A stretch of 64,000 nt of DNA. Source: Castellaniella defragrans. GTDB lineage: Bacteria; Pseudomonadota; Gammaproteobacteria; Burkholderiales; Burkholderiaceae_B. Positions within the stretch are counted from its first letter, which is position 1. Each line of letters starts with the position of its first letter. Below are positions 17,541-27,785 of this stretch, piece after piece. The DNA lies in assembly GCF_014203015.1 (NCBI RefSeq), contig NZ_JACHIB010000007.1, positions 1,634 through 65,633 of the forward strand, given 5' to 3'. The translations under genes and the position numbers were made by a program. The notes below the pieces were generated by a model. The model was not told the DNA's origin. It did not search any database and saw nothing but the letters and a program-made list of their open reading frames with translations.

Positions 17541-18581
17541 TTATTCGTCGCGCGGATCGCGCGCGAGCAATGCGGCCACGGCCTGGGTGGGGGCGATGCC
17601 GCCGAACAGCACGCCGCAGACGGCATCGGTGATGGGCAGGTCCAGGCCGTGCTGCCGGCCCAGCGCCTGGGCGGCGCGCGCGCAGCGCACCCCTTCGGCG
17701 GTCATGCCGCCCGCCAGGATGTCGTCCAGCGAGCGGCCCTGGCCGATGGCGATGCCCACCTGGCGGTTGCGCGAGAGTTCGCCGGTGGCGGTGAGGACCA
17801 GGTCGCCCAGCCCGGTCAGGCCGATGAAGGTGTCCGCCTGGCCGCCCAGCGCCACGCCCAGGCGCTGGATTTCCGCCAGGCCGCGCGTGATCAGGGCGGC
17901 GCGGGCGTTGGTGCCCAGCCGCAGGCCGTCGCTGATGCCGCAGGCGATGGCGATGACGTTCTTCAGGGCGCCGCCGACTTCCACCCCCATGACGTCGCGG
18001 GTGCCGTAGATGCGCGCCCGGGTGCCGTGGAAGGCCGCCTGGGCGGCGCGGCCGGTGCCCGGGTCGCGGCCGGCCACCGTGAGGGCGACCGGCAGGCCCT
18101 GGGCCACTTCGAGGGCGAAGGACGGGCCCGAAAGCACGCCCGTGCGCAGCCAGGCGATGCCCGACAGCGCCCGGTCCACGATCTGGTGCGGCCACTGGTG
18201 CGTGTCGGGGCTGATGCCCTTGCAGGTCCACAGGAGATGGACCGGCGGGGCGCCGGCGGGGCGCGCCGGCAGCGCCCGCGCAATGCGCCGGCAGACGTCG
18301 GCCAGGCCCGACATGGGCACGCCCAGCACGATCAGGCGGTCGGCCGGGCCGGGGCCGTCCAGCACGTGCGCCAGCGCGGCGTCGAAGTCGCTGGTCGCCC
18401 GCAGGGCGGGCGGCAGGGCGATGCCGGGCAGGTGGCGCGGGTTGACGTGCTGCTGGCCGATGGCCCGCGCCTGTTCAGGATCGCGGGCCCAGATCAGGGC
18501 GTCGGACCGGGCGCTGGCCAGGGCCGCCAGGGCGGTGCCCCAGCTGCCCGCGCCCAGGACGCAGAGCCGGACCGGTGCCAT
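17541..18581 (-). CDS. gpsA: Glycerol-3-phosphate dehydrogenase [NAD(P)+]
   Basis: A 346-residue cytosolic enzyme that makes sn-glycerol 3-phosphate for phospholipid synthesis. The dinucleotide-binding motif is [10 protein letters not shown], a conserved lysine follows in WTCKGI, and the C-terminal helical domain contains [20 protein letters not shown] and AEGVRCA, all characteristic. It follows secB by 19 bases on the same strand, and secB-gpsA is a common pairing. Confidence 0.96.
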   Translation of the reverse strand: MAPVRLCVLGAGSWGTALAALASARSDALIWARDPEQARAIGQQHVNPRHLPGIALPPALRATSDFDAALAHVLDGPGPADRLIVLGVPMSGLADVCRRIARALPARPAGAPPVHLLWTCKGISPDTHQWPHQIVDRALSGIAWLRTGVLSGPSFALEVAQGLPVALTVAGRDPGTGRAAQAAFHGTRARIYGTRDVMGVEVGGALKNVIAIACGISDGLRLGTNARAALITRGLAEIQRLGVALGGQADTFIGLTGLGDLVLTATGELSRNRQVGIAIGQGRSLDDILAGGMTAEGVRCARAAQALGRQHGLDLPITDAVCGVLFGGIAPTQAVAALLARDPRDE

Positions 18582-18600
18582 GGCGTGCGGGCCCGGCCGC

Positions 18601-19107
18601 TCAGTTGCGTGCGCCGGGGGGCAGGATCAGGCCGGCGTCCTCGCCCTGGCCCTGCGCATCCGGCTGCTGCGCCAGGCGCTGTTCGTACAGGGCCTGGAAG
18701 TTCATTTCGCTCAGGTGTAGCGGCGGCAGCGAGGTGCGCGTGATCGCGTCGGCGACGTTGGCGCGCAGGTAGGGGTAGAGCATGGTCGGGCAGACGATGC
18801 CCAGCAGCGGATCGAGCTGTTCGGCCGGGATGTTGGCGGCCTCGAAGATGCCGGCCTGGCAGAGTTCGACCAGGTACAGGACCTTGTCGCCGATGCGCGT
18901 GGTCACCGTGGCGGTCACCGTGGATTCAAACACGGATTCCGCCAGCTGCCGGCCGCCGACCTGGATCGAGACCTCGACGGTCGGGCCTTCCTGTTCGAGG
19001 AAGATTTCCGGGGCGTTGGGCATTTCCAGCGACAGGTCTTTGACGTAGGTGCGCTGCAGGCCGAAGCTGGGGGCCTGGCCGTTCTGGGAGTTGTTTTCTT
19101 CAGACAT
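18601..19107 (-). CDS. secB: Protein-export chaperone SecB
   Basis: A 168-residue homotetrameric chaperone that holds preproteins unfolded and delivers them to SecA. It is recognised by [19 protein letters not shown] at the N-terminus, [10 protein letters not shown] and the [19 protein letters not shown] segment; the C-terminal SecA-binding end is variable. It sits between grxC (46 bases upstream) and gpsA. Confidence 0.97.
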   Translation of the reverse strand: MSEENNSQNGQAPSFGLQRTYVKDLSLEMPNAPEIFLEQEGPTVEVSIQVGGRQLAESVFESTVTATVTTRIGDKVLYLVELCQAGIFEAANIPAEQLDPLLGIVCPTMLYPYLRANVADAITRTSLPPLHLSEMNFQALYEQRLAQQPDAQGQGEDAGLILPPGARN

Positions 19108-19153
19108 GGGGATTCCGGTGTGGGAGGGAAAGGCGGGGCGGATGCGCGGGCGG

Positions 19154-19411
19154 TCAGGCCTGCAGCAGGGGCACCAGGCCGCCGGCGCGGTCCAGGGCGG
19201 AGAGGTCGTCGAAGCCGCCGATGTGGCGCTCGTCGATGTAGATCTGCGGCACGGTGCGCCGGCCGGTGCGTTCCATCATGACGGCGCGCTGGGCCGGGTC
19301 GCGGTCGATGAAGATCTTGTGGATCTCCTCCACGCCGCGCTGCTTGAGCAGCATTTCGGCGCGCGTGCAATAGGGGCACACGGAGGTGCAGTACATGGTG
19401 ATCTGGGCCAT
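19154..19411 (-). CDS. grxC: Glutaredoxin 3 (GrxC)
   Basis: An 85-residue monothiol-exchange protein with the redox site CPYC (residues 12-15), the cis-proline in TVPQIY and the glutathione-binding GGFDDL segment. It is 13 bases downstream of the rhodanese-like gene and upstream of secB, as in other Burkholderiales. Confidence 0.96.
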   Translation of the reverse strand: MAQITMYCTSVCPYCTRAEMLLKQRGVEEIHKIFIDRDPAQRAVMMERTGRRTVPQIYIDERHIGGFDDLSALDRAGGLVPLLQA

Positions 19412-19424
19412 GGGAGGATTCCGG

Positions 19425-19835
19425 TCAGGATTTTTTCAGGGGCAGGCCGCCTTCGGTCCAGGCATTCAACCCGCCATCGAGGCAGGATACCCGATCGAAG
19501 CCCTGCTTGCGCAGCTGGGCCACGGCCTTGGCGCCGTCGCGGCCGTGGGCGTCCACCAGCACGACGGGCTTGTCCTTGGGCAGGCTGTTGAGGTGCGCTT
19601 CGAGCGTGTCCAGGGGGATGTTGCGGGCCTGGGGGATGGCGCCGGTCTTGAACTGGTCGGCCGGGCGCACGTCCACGAACTGGCCATGCTCCTGGTTGAC
19701 CAGGCGGATGGCTTCGGCCAGGGGGACGCGCCCGGTCGAGCGGCCCTTGGACAGGCTGGGCCACAGCAGCAGGCCCCCGGAAGCCAGGGCGATGAGCAGA
19801 ATCCAGAGGTTGTTCTGGCTGAGTAAGAAGTCCAC
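19425..19835 (-). CDS. Membrane-anchored rhodanese-like protein without catalytic cysteine
   Basis: The 136-residue protein has one N-terminal membrane helix (NNLWILLIALASGGLLLW) and a rhodanese fold (QFVDVRPADQF, GAIPQARNIPL, LDGGLNAW). The active-site loop reads VVLVDAHGRDGA, where an active rhodanese has a cysteine after the strand, so sulfurtransferase activity is unlikely. The GTG start at 19835 has AGGA six bases upstream and places the membrane helix at the N-terminus; a longer frame would add a basic leader. It resembles YibN-type proteins beside grxC-secB. Confidence 0.85.
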   Translation of the reverse strand: MDFLLSQNNLWILLIALASGGLLLWPSLSKGRSTGRVPLAEAIRLVNQEHGQFVDVRPADQFKTGAIPQARNIPLDTLEAHLNSLPKDKPVVLVDAHGRDGAKAVAQLRKQGFDRVSCLDGGLNAWTEGGLPLKKS

Positions 19836-19912
19836 GGCGGTTCCTGTAACGTGTGACGGGAGGCGTTTTGCCCTGGGGCGGCCCGGCGGCAAAAAAAGAA
19901 AGCCCGGGGGAT

Positions 19913-19918
19913 TATAAA
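19913..19918 (+). promoter_or_regulatory. Possible -10 element of gpmA
   Basis: TATAAA stands about 37 bases before the gpmA ATG in the otherwise GC-rich gap with the divergent rhodanese gene. No convincing -35 element was found at normal spacing. Confidence 0.3.
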
Positions 19919-19954
19919 ATGGTCGGCAGTTTTGGACTTTGCGGGCTTGGAATC

Positions 19955-20707
19955 ATGCACAAACTGGTACTCATGCGCCATGGCGAAAGCCAATGGAACC
20001 TCGAAAACCGCTTCACCGGCTGGACCGACGTGGACCTCACCGAGACCGGCCGCGAGCAGGCGCGCCAGGCGGGGGAGCTGCTGCGCGCGCAGGGCTATGA
20101 ATTCGACCTGGCCTACGCCTCGGTGCTCAAGCGCGCCATCCGCACCCTGTGGATCGCGCTGGACGCCATGGACGCCATGCACACGCCCATCGCCCTGCAC
20201 TGGCGGCTGAACGAGCGCCACTACGGCGCGCTGCAGGGCCTGAACAAGGCCGAGACGGCCGCCCGCTACGGCGAGGCGCAAGTGCTGCAATGGCGCCGCG
20301 CCTACGCGATCGCGCCCGATCCCCTGTCCGAGGACGATCCGCGCCATCCGCGCTTCGACGCGCGCTACCGCCGGGTGCCGCCCGGCGAGCTGCCGGCCAC
20401 CGAATGCCTGCGCGACACGGTGGCCCGCGTGGTGCCCTTCTGGAACGAATCCATCGCGCCCGCCATCCGCTCCGGGCGGCGGGTGCTGGTCTCGGCCCAC
20501 GGCAACAGCCTGCGCGCCCTGATCAAGCACCTGGACGGGATCTCGGACGAGGACATCATCGGCCTGAACATCCCCACCGGCCAGCCGCTGGTCTACGAAC
20601 TGGACGACGACCTGCGGCCCCTGCGCCATTACTACCTGGGCGACGAGGAGCAGATCCGCGCCGCCATGCAGGCGGTCGCCAACCAGGGCAAGGCGCAGGC
20701 GGTCTAG
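19955..20707 (+). CDS. gpmA: 2,3-bisphosphoglycerate-dependent phosphoglycerate mutase
   Basis: A 250-residue glycolytic enzyme interconverting 3- and 2-phosphoglycerate through a phosphohistidine. Motifs are [10 protein letters not shown] with the phosphorylated histidine, [26 protein letters not shown] and [10 protein letters not shown] with the second catalytic histidine. Length matches the dPGM class. It is divergent from the rhodanese-grxC-secB group and begins a plus-strand run with envC, ctpA and a MoeB-like gene. Confidence 0.97.
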   Translation: MHKLVLMRHGESQWNLENRFTGWTDVDLTETGREQARQAGELLRAQGYEFDLAYASVLKRAIRTLWIALDAMDAMHTPIALHWRLNERHYGALQGLNKAETAARYGEAQVLQWRRAYAIAPDPLSEDDPRHPRFDARYRRVPPGELPATECLRDTVARVVPFWNESIAPAIRSGRRVLVSAHGNSLRALIKHLDGISDEDIIGLNIPTGQPLVYELDDDLRPLRHYYLGDEEQIRAAMQAVANQGKAQAV

Positions 20708-20732
20708 CGCCGCGTCGATCCCGGGCCCGATC

Positions 20733-22304
20733 ATGGACTCCATCGCCCCGGCGGGCGGGCGCCCGGACACGCGCGGCCGGCCCGCGTCGCGCCTGGGCGG
20801 CTGGCGCGGGCCGGCGCTGCTGTGCCTGGCGGCCGTCCTGGCCTGCCAGACGGCCTGGGCGGATTCCGCCCTGGAAGCCCGCCAGGCGCGCGCCCGCGAA
20901 GACCGGGCCGCCCTGCGCGCGCAGATCGATGCGCTGCAAAAGCGCATCGAATCGTCGGAATCCTCGCGCGAGGACGCCAGCCGTGCGCTGCAGGCGTCCG
21001 AGCAGGCGATTTCCGACATCAGCCGCGAGCTGGCCGAACTGGACCGGCGCGAGGCCACGCTGCAGGACACGCTGAGCCGGCTGGACGCGGCCAGCGGCCA
21101 GCAGTCCGAAGAACTCGAACGCCAGCAGCAGGCCCTGGCGGCCCAGCTGCGCGCCCAGTACGCCAGCGGCCTGTCGCCCTGGACCGCCCTGCTCTCGGGA
21201 CGCGATCCGCAGGAGATCGGCCGCGAACTGGCCTGGCTGGCCTATGTCACCCGTTCCCGCACCCAGGCGCTCGACGCGCTGCGCGCCACGCTGGACCGGC
21301 TGGCCGACCTGCGGCGGCAGACCGACGAGGGCCGCCGCGACCTCGAATCGGTGCGCGCCGACGTCCGGCAGCGCCGCGAGGAACTGCAGGCGCAGCAGGC
21401 GCAGCGCCGCGAAGTGCTGGACGAGATCCGCGCCCGGCTGGACGAGGAGCGCGGCCAGGCCAGGCAGCTGCAGGCGCGCGATGCGCGCCTGGGCAGCCTG
21501 ATCCAGGACCTGGACGCCGAGATCGCCCGCGCCGAAGCGCGGCGCCAGGCGGCCCTGAAGGCCGAGGCCGAACGCCGCGCGCGCGAGCGGGCCGAACGCG
21601 CCCGGGCCGAAAAGGCCCGCCGCGAACAGGAACGCGCCCGCGCCGCCGAGCAGGCGCGCCAGGTGCGCGAGCAGGCCGAGCGCCATGTGCGGGAGGCCGA
21701 GGCGGACGGGACGCGGGCCGCCGGGGCGCCTGCCGACCAGGCTCCGGCGCGGGAAGAAGCCCGGCAGGAGGAGACGCGGCGGGAGGAGGCCCAGCGGGAA
21801 GACGCCCGGCAGGAGGACGCCCGTCGCGCCGAACCGGCGCGCGAAGAAGCCCCGGCGGACGCCGGCGAGGCGCCGCCCGAGCGCGAGGCGGCCGCGCGCA
21901 CCGAGCCCGAGGGCGGCTTCGCCGGGCTGCGCAAGGGCCTGCCCCGCCCCGTGGCGGGCGAGATCCAGGGACGTTTCGGCACCCAGCGGCCCGACGGCGG
22001 GCTGTGGCGCGGCATCGTGCTGCGCGCGGTGGCGGGCACGCCGGTGCGCGCCGTGGCCCCTGGCCGCGTGGTGTACGCCCATTGGCTGAGCGGCTTCGGC
22101 AACCTGCTCATCATCGACCACGGCAAGCAGTACCTCAGCATCTACGCCTACAACCAGTCCCTGATGCGCCAGGTCGGCGACGTGGTGGCGCGCGGCGACG
22201 AGGTGGCGTGGGTCGGCGCCACCGGCGGCCAGGTCGAGCCCGGCCTGTATTTTGAATTGCGGCACCAGGGAGCCCCGATCAATCCGGAACTGTGGATGAG
22301 ATAG
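20733..22304 (+). CDS. envC: EnvC-like murein hydrolase activator
   Basis: A 523-residue periplasmic protein with a signal peptide (about 27-43), a long coiled-coil region (45-310), a charged glutamate/arginine-rich low-complexity stretch (310-390) and a C-terminal LytM/M23 domain (about 400-523). The M23 metal ligands are degenerate: the region where HxxxD is expected reads WRGIVLRA and the HxH strand reads LYFELRH. It is therefore likely a regulator of amidases at the division septum rather than a peptidase. It starts 25 bases after gpmA. Confidence 0.9.
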   Translation: MDSIAPAGGRPDTRGRPASRLGGWRGPALLCLAAVLACQTAWADSALEARQARAREDRAALRAQIDALQKRIESSESSREDASRALQASEQAISDISRELAELDRREATLQDTLSRLDAASGQQSEELERQQQALAAQLRAQYASGLSPWTALLSGRDPQEIGRELAWLAYVTRSRTQALDALRATLDRLADLRRQTDEGRRDLESVRADVRQRREELQAQQAQRREVLDEIRARLDEERGQARQLQARDARLGSLIQDLDAEIARAEARRQAALKAEAERRARERAERARAEKARREQERARAAEQARQVREQAERHVREAEADGTRAAGAPADQAPAREEARQEETRREEAQREDARQEDARRAEPAREEAPADAGEAPPEREAAARTEPEGGFAGLRKGLPRPVAGEIQGRFGTQRPDGGLWRGIVLRAVAGTPVRAVAPGRVVYAHWLSGFGNLLIIDHGKQYLSIYAYNQSLMRQVGDVVARGDEVAWVGATGGQVEPGLYFELRHQGAPINPELWMR

Positions 22305-22465
22305 GACACGTGACAGTCCCCTGCGGGCCGCGAGGTGGGGAGATGCCCCGGCTTGCGCGTCCCCCAGGACCATTTGATGCTTAATTTTTCTGTACTATGT
22401 GTCATTCGCCGTCCCAGGCGCGCCCAGCGCCGCCGCGACGGCCCGGACATCGCTTAGGAACGTGC

Positions 22466-23998
22466 ATGGGCACTCGAAACAATCGATCGTTGAGCTGGAT
22501 TCTGGTGGGTTTCCTGGGGGGCATCCTGGTCAGCCTCGGCATCTCGGCGGCCGCCCAGAAGGGCGAGCCCCTGCCGCTCAAGGCGCTGCAGCAGTTCGCC
22601 AACGTCTACGGCGCGATCAAGTCCAGCTACGTCGAGCCCGTGTCCGACCAGTCGCTGATCGACGACGCGATCAAGGGCCTGTTCGCCGACCTGGACCCGC
22701 ACTCGGTGTACCTGGACGAGGAAGCCTACAAGCAGATGCAGGACATCACCCGCGGCGGCTTCGGCGGGCTGGGCATCGAGATCGGCACCCAGGACGGCAT
22801 GCCCAAGGTCATCGCCCCGATCGAGGACACGCCGGCGGCGCGCGCCGGCATCCTGACGGGCGACCTCATCACCCAGATCGACGGCGAGCCCACCAAGGGC
22901 ATGAACCTGAACGACGCCGTGAAGAAGATGCGCGGCGAGCCCGGCACCCCGATCAACCTGACGATCCAGCGCGCCGGCAGCCCCAAGCCCCTGAAATTCC
23001 ACATCGTGCGGGAAATGATCAAGACCCGCAGCGTGCGCGGCAAGATGCTCGACGGCGACATCGCCTACGTGCGCATCAGCCAGTTCCAGGACCGCACCAC
23101 GTCCGATCTGGTGCGCATGCTGGCCAGCCTGTCGAAGAAGCAGGCGCCCAAGGGCCTGGTGCTGGACCTGCGCAACGATCCGGGCGGCCTGCTGGACGGC
23201 GCCATCGGCGTGGCCTCGGCCTTCCTGGAGCCCGGCAAGCTGGTCGTGTCCACCAAGGGCCGCATCCCGTCCTCGAACGAGGAATTCTATGCCCGCCCCC
23301 TGAACGGCAGCCATGGCGTCGAGGACGGCGGGCAGCTGCCCGCCTGGACGCACACGGTGCCGATGGTGGTGCTGGTCAACATCGGCTCGGCCTCGGCCTC
23401 GGAGATCGTGGCCGGCGCCCTGCAGGACTACAAGCGCGCCCGCATCATCGGCAACCGCACGTTCGGCAAGGGCTCGGTGCAGTCCGTCCTGCAGCTGGAC
23501 AAGGACACGGGCATCAAGCTCACCACCGCGCGCTACTACACGCCCAGCGGCCGCTCGATCCAGAACACGGGGGTCTCCCCCGACCACGTGGTGGACGACA
23601 GCGCCGCCGGCAACCTGTTCCGCATGCAGCGCGAGGTCGATCTGCAGCATCACCTGGAAACCCAGTCCGACACCCAGGCGGGCGATGCGGAAGACGGCGA
23701 TTTCGTCCAGGGCGAGATCAAGATGTTCGAGTTCGGCGGCGCCGACGACTGGCAGCTGCGCCAGGCCGTCAATGCGCTGCAGGGCCGGCCGATCCAGAAA
23801 TCCGATCCCGCCCTGGTGCGCCAGGCGCGCGCCGAGGCCCAGGCCGAAAAGCCGGCCGACACGGCGAAATCCCCGGCGGGTCCGGCGAATGAAGCGGCCA
23901 AGAAACTCGGCCCGGCAGAAAAAAAAACCCTGAATGATGGCGGCGACGGGGTCGAGCGCTACCGCATCACCCCGGAAGGCCTGATCAGGATCCCGTGA
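22466..23998 (+). CDS. ctpA: Carboxy-terminal processing protease (S41 family)
   Basis: A 510-residue periplasmic serine protease. It has an N-terminal signal anchor (SLSWILVGFLGGILVSLGI), a PDZ domain (about 95-175, with GGLGIEIG), and an S41 catalytic core. Nucleophile serine lies in GSASASEIVAGAL and general-base lysine in TFGKGSVQS. A lysine/alanine-rich C-terminal tail follows. The ATG at 22466 has TAGGAA six bases upstream. Its stop overlaps the MoeB-like start in TGATG. It is paired with envC, as in many Proteobacteria, which fits a shared role in cell-wall remodelling. Confidence 0.95.
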   Translation: MGTRNNRSLSWILVGFLGGILVSLGISAAAQKGEPLPLKALQQFANVYGAIKSSYVEPVSDQSLIDDAIKGLFADLDPHSVYLDEEAYKQMQDITRGGFGGLGIEIGTQDGMPKVIAPIEDTPAARAGILTGDLITQIDGEPTKGMNLNDAVKKMRGEPGTPINLTIQRAGSPKPLKFHIVREMIKTRSVRGKMLDGDIAYVRISQFQDRTTSDLVRMLASLSKKQAPKGLVLDLRNDPGGLLDGAIGVASAFLEPGKLVVSTKGRIPSSNEEFYARPLNGSHGVEDGGQLPAWTHTVPMVVLVNIGSASASEIVAGALQDYKRARIIGNRTFGKGSVQSVLQLDKDTGIKLTTARYYTPSGRSIQNTGVSPDHVVDDSAAGNLFRMQREVDLQHHLETQSDTQAGDAEDGDFVQGEIKMFEFGGADDWQLRQAVNALQGRPIQKSDPALVRQARAEAQAEKPADTAKSPAGPANEAAKKLGPAEKKTLNDGGDGVERYRITPEGLIRIP

Positions 23999-24795
23999 TG
24001 GGCGCAGAATCCGCCCTGGACGATGCGCGGCTGACGCGCTATGCCCGGCACATCCTGCTCGACGAGCTGGGCATCGAGGGCCAGGAGCGCCTGCTGGCCG
24101 CCCGGGCGCTCATCGTCGGCGCGGGCGGCCTGGGGTCCCCGGCGGCGCTGTACCTGGCCGCCGCGGGCGTGGGGCGCATCACCCTGGTGGACGACGACGT
24201 CGTCGAACTGAGCAACCTGCAGCGCCAGATCCTGCATGCCATGGCCGGCCTGGGACGGCCCAAGGCCGAATCGGGCCGGGACGCCCTGCTGGCGCTGAAT
24301 CCCGACGTCCAGGTGCGCGCGCTGGTGGAACGCCTGGACGACTCGCGCCTGCGCGAGCTGGTCCTGGAGGCCGACGTGGTCCTGGACTGCTGCGACAATT
24401 TCGCCACCCGGCACGCCATCAACCGCGCCTGCGTGGCGGCCCGCAAGCCCCTGGTCTCGGGGGCGGCGATCAAGTTCTCCGGCCAGATCAGCGTCTACGA
24501 CCTGCGCGACGCCGACGCGCCCTGCTATCACTGCCTGTTTCCGGAGGCCGACGACGTCGAGGAACTGCGCTGCGCCACCACCGGGGTGCTGGGCCCCCTG
24601 GTGGGCATGGTGGGCAGCGTCCAGGCGGCCGAGGCCATCAAGGTGATCACGGGCATGGGCGAGCCCCTGGTCGGACGGCTGCTGTCGGTCGATGCCCTGC
24701 GCATGCAGTGGCACACGATCCGTTTCAGGCGCGATCCCGACTGCCCGGCATGCGCCCGGCGCGGGCCTGCAGCAGCAGGGTCCCCAGGCGGTTGA
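23998..24795 (+). CDS. moeB: HesA/MoeB/ThiF family adenylyltransferase
   Basis: A 265-residue E1-like enzyme that adenylates the C-terminal glycine of MoaD- or ThiS-type sulfur carriers. It shows the nucleotide-binding GAGGLGSPAALYLAAAG, DDDVVELSNLQRQ, an arginine-finger region and zinc-binding CYHC and CPAC pairs. MoeB and ThiF cannot be separated securely from this sequence; no molybdopterin or thiamine genes are adjacent. The ATG at 23998 overlaps the ctpA stop. The 3' end overlaps the convergent nucleotidase gene by 71 bases. Confidence 0.88.
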   Translation: MGAESALDDARLTRYARHILLDELGIEGQERLLAARALIVGAGGLGSPAALYLAAAGVGRITLVDDDVVELSNLQRQILHAMAGLGRPKAESGRDALLALNPDVQVRALVERLDDSRLRELVLEADVVLDCCDNFATRHAINRACVAARKPLVSGAAIKFSGQISVYDLRDADAPCYHCLFPEADDVEELRCATTGVLGPLVGMVGSVQAAEAIKVITGMGEPLVGRLLSVDALRMQWHTIRFRRDPDCPACARRGPAAAGSPGG

Positions 24796-25465
24796 TCCGC
24801 GCATCCACGTACAGGTCGCGGCCGTTGCGCTGGCGCGAGAACGGCGTGCCCGGGTGGTACAGCCAGACGGTGCGCATGCCGGCCTGGCGGGCCGATTTCA
24901 GGTTGCGCTCGGTGTCCTCGACCAGGATGATCCGGCGGGCGGGCACGCCCAGCCGGGCGGCCACCATGCGCATCAGGCCCGGCGAGGGCTTGGGCCGCGC
25001 CAGCCCCATGGGCATCATGTGGTCGATGGCCCACAGGCCGTCGAATTCCTGCAGGATCCCCAGCGCATCCAGCACGCGGCGGGCGTAGTGGGCGGGGGCG
25101 TTGGTCAGCACGATGCGCCTGCCCGGCAGGCCGCGCAGCCGGGCGGCCAGGCCGGTCTCGGCGTGCACCAGCGGGGCGATGTCGAAATCGTGGCAGGTGG
25201 CCAGGAACTGGCGCAGGTTCACCCCGTGGTGGCGCGCCAGGCCGATGGCGGTGGCGCCGTAGCGCTGCCAGTAGCGCAGGCGCAGGGCGTCGGCCTGGTC
25301 CTGGGGCAGGTCCAGCGTCCGCGCCACGGCGGCGCCCATGCGCCGGTCGATGGCGCGGAAGATGCCGCGCGAGGCGTCGTGCAGGGTGTTGTCCAGGTCG
25401 AACAGCCAGACCGGATCGTCGGGCCCGAGGGGCCGCCGGCGCCGCAGGGGACTGGGGGCGTGCAT
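24725..25465 (-). CDS. Pyrimidine 5'-nucleotidase-like HAD hydrolase
   Basis: The 246-residue HAD-superfamily protein has the nucleophile motif FDLDNTLHDAS, a helical cap, motif II in IVLTNAP, a lysine in ARPKPSP and motif IV in LVEDTERNL. The pattern fits the SDT1/YjjG-like pyrimidine nucleotidase subfamily. Its ATG at 25465 lies within an intergenic repeat (25459-25533), and its 3' end overlaps the MoeB-like gene tail to tail by 71 bases. It is downstream of argB on the same strand, with a strong GC hairpin between. Confidence 0.88.
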   Translation of the reverse strand: MHAPSPLRRRRPLGPDDPVWLFDLDNTLHDASRGIFRAIDRRMGAAVARTLDLPQDQADALRLRYWQRYGATAIGLARHHGVNLRQFLATCHDFDIAPLVHAETGLAARLRGLPGRRIVLTNAPAHYARRVLDALGILQEFDGLWAIDHMMPMGLARPKPSPGLMRMVAARLGVPARRIILVEDTERNLKSARQAGMRTVWLYHPGTPFSRQRNGRDLYVDARINRLGTLLLQARAGRMPGSRDRA

Positions 25466-25533
25466 CGGGCCCCCTGGACGCTTCGCGCCGTCCTCCCGGA
25501 AGGGATTTCTCGCCGGGGGCGGCGCCGCGCTCG
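25459..25533 (+). repeat. Intergenic repeat family 2, copy 2
   Basis: About 75 bases match 11467-11541 in the same orientation. The element includes the complement of the nucleotidase start codon and a hairpin GGACG(8)CGTCC. It lies between argB and the nucleotidase gene. Confidence 0.5.
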
Positions 25534-25535
25534 CG

Positions 25536-25558
25536 GCGGGAGCGCCGGCGGCTCCCGC
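25536..25558. terminator. GC-rich hairpin between argB and nucleotidase gene
   Basis: GCGGGAGC and GCTCCCGC form a perfect 8-base-pair stem with a 7-base loop downstream of argB. No U-tract follows on either strand, so termination is possible but not certain. Confidence 0.35.
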
Positions 25559-25590
25559 GGGCGATGCGCATTGCCGCATGGGGCGGCGCA

Positions 25591-26992
<1,402 letters not shown>

Positions 26993-27012
26993 CGCAGGGC
27001 CGTCCCAAGATG

Positions 27013-27063
27013 AAAAGCCCCCTTGGGGGGCAGCACGCCCGAGGGGCGCAGCGTGGGGGTCAT
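27013..27063. repeat. GC-rich intergenic hairpin element
   Basis: GCCCCCTTGGGGGGC forms a tight inverted repeat, followed by CACGCCCGAGGGGCG and GTGGGGG segments. It lies between the thioredoxin-like gene start and the dolP stop. It resembles REP-type or terminator-like elements and could terminate dolP transcription. Confidence 0.4.
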
Positions 27064-27068
27064 GTTTC

Positions 27069-27785
27069 TCATTGCACGGGCATGGTCTGCGCGCCTCCGT
27101 CGCCGCCCGCGGGCGCGGGCGTGGGGCCGGGGGCGCTGGATGAACTGGAATCGGTGACGGGCGCGGGGGACTGCTGGCCGGGATCGACGAGCAGGGTCTC
27201 GCGCGCCACGATCGTGAACAATTTTACGACTTTGTTGACCCCCGAGACGCCCGAGGCGGCGGAAGCGGCGCGGCGGCCTTCGTCCTCGGTGACCTTGCCC
27301 ATCAGGTAGACGACGCCGCGCTCGGTGGTGACCTTGATGGTGCGGAAGGGCACGCCTTCGGCGGCCACGAGCTGGCTCTTGACCTTGGACGTGAGCCAGG
27401 TGTCGTTGGTGCGCACGCTGAGCGGGGTGAGGTCCCCGACCCGGATGTAGTCGTCCACCGAGCGGACCTTGGTGATGCCCCGGGCGATGGACTCGGCCCG
27501 CTGCCGGTCGGCTTCCGTGGGGACGTCGCCCAGCAGCAGCAGCCGGCCCGCGTAGGAGGTGCCCACGACGCGGGCCTTTTCGCCGAAGGTCTTGTTCATC
27601 TCGCTGGAGACGCGCAGTTCGATGGTCTGGTCGTCGACCTGCTCGCCGGCGGTGCGCCGGTCGGTGGCCACGGCGGCGGAGGTGGCGGCCGCGCCGCCGA
27701 CGATGAACAGCCCGCAGCCCGACAGGGCGGACAGGCAGGACAGGCCGATCAGGAGCCGGGCGAGGGTGCGGGCGGGAACGGGCAT
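27069..27785 (-). CDS. dolP: DolP-like outer-membrane lipoprotein with two BON domains
   Basis: A 238-residue lipoprotein: the signal ends in a lipobox LSALSGC (cysteine near residue 24). Two BON domains follow (about 50-120 and 125-195), and a serine/proline-rich C-terminal tail (205-238) is longer than in E. coli DolP (YraP). DolP supports outer-membrane integrity. The start overlaps the stop of the SIS gene in TGATG, matching the E. coli yraN-diaA-dolP order. Confidence 0.9.
   Translation of the reverse strand: MPVPARTLARLLIGLSCLSALSGCGLFIVGGAAATSAAVATDRRTAGEQVDDQTIELRVSSEMNKTFGEKARVVGTSYAGRLLLLGDVPTEADRQRAESIARGITKVRSVDDYIRVGDLTPLSVRTNDTWLTSKVKSQLVAAEGVPFRTIKVTTERGVVYLMGKVTEDEGRRAASAASGVSGVNKVVKLFTIVARETLLVDPGQQSPAPVTDSSSSSAPGPTPAPAGGDGGAQTMPVQ

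Noticed and set aside
20733-22304. EnvC-like protein as an active M23 peptidase.
   Set aside because: The metal-binding histidine positions are replaced (WRGIV, LYFEL), which fits an activator instead.
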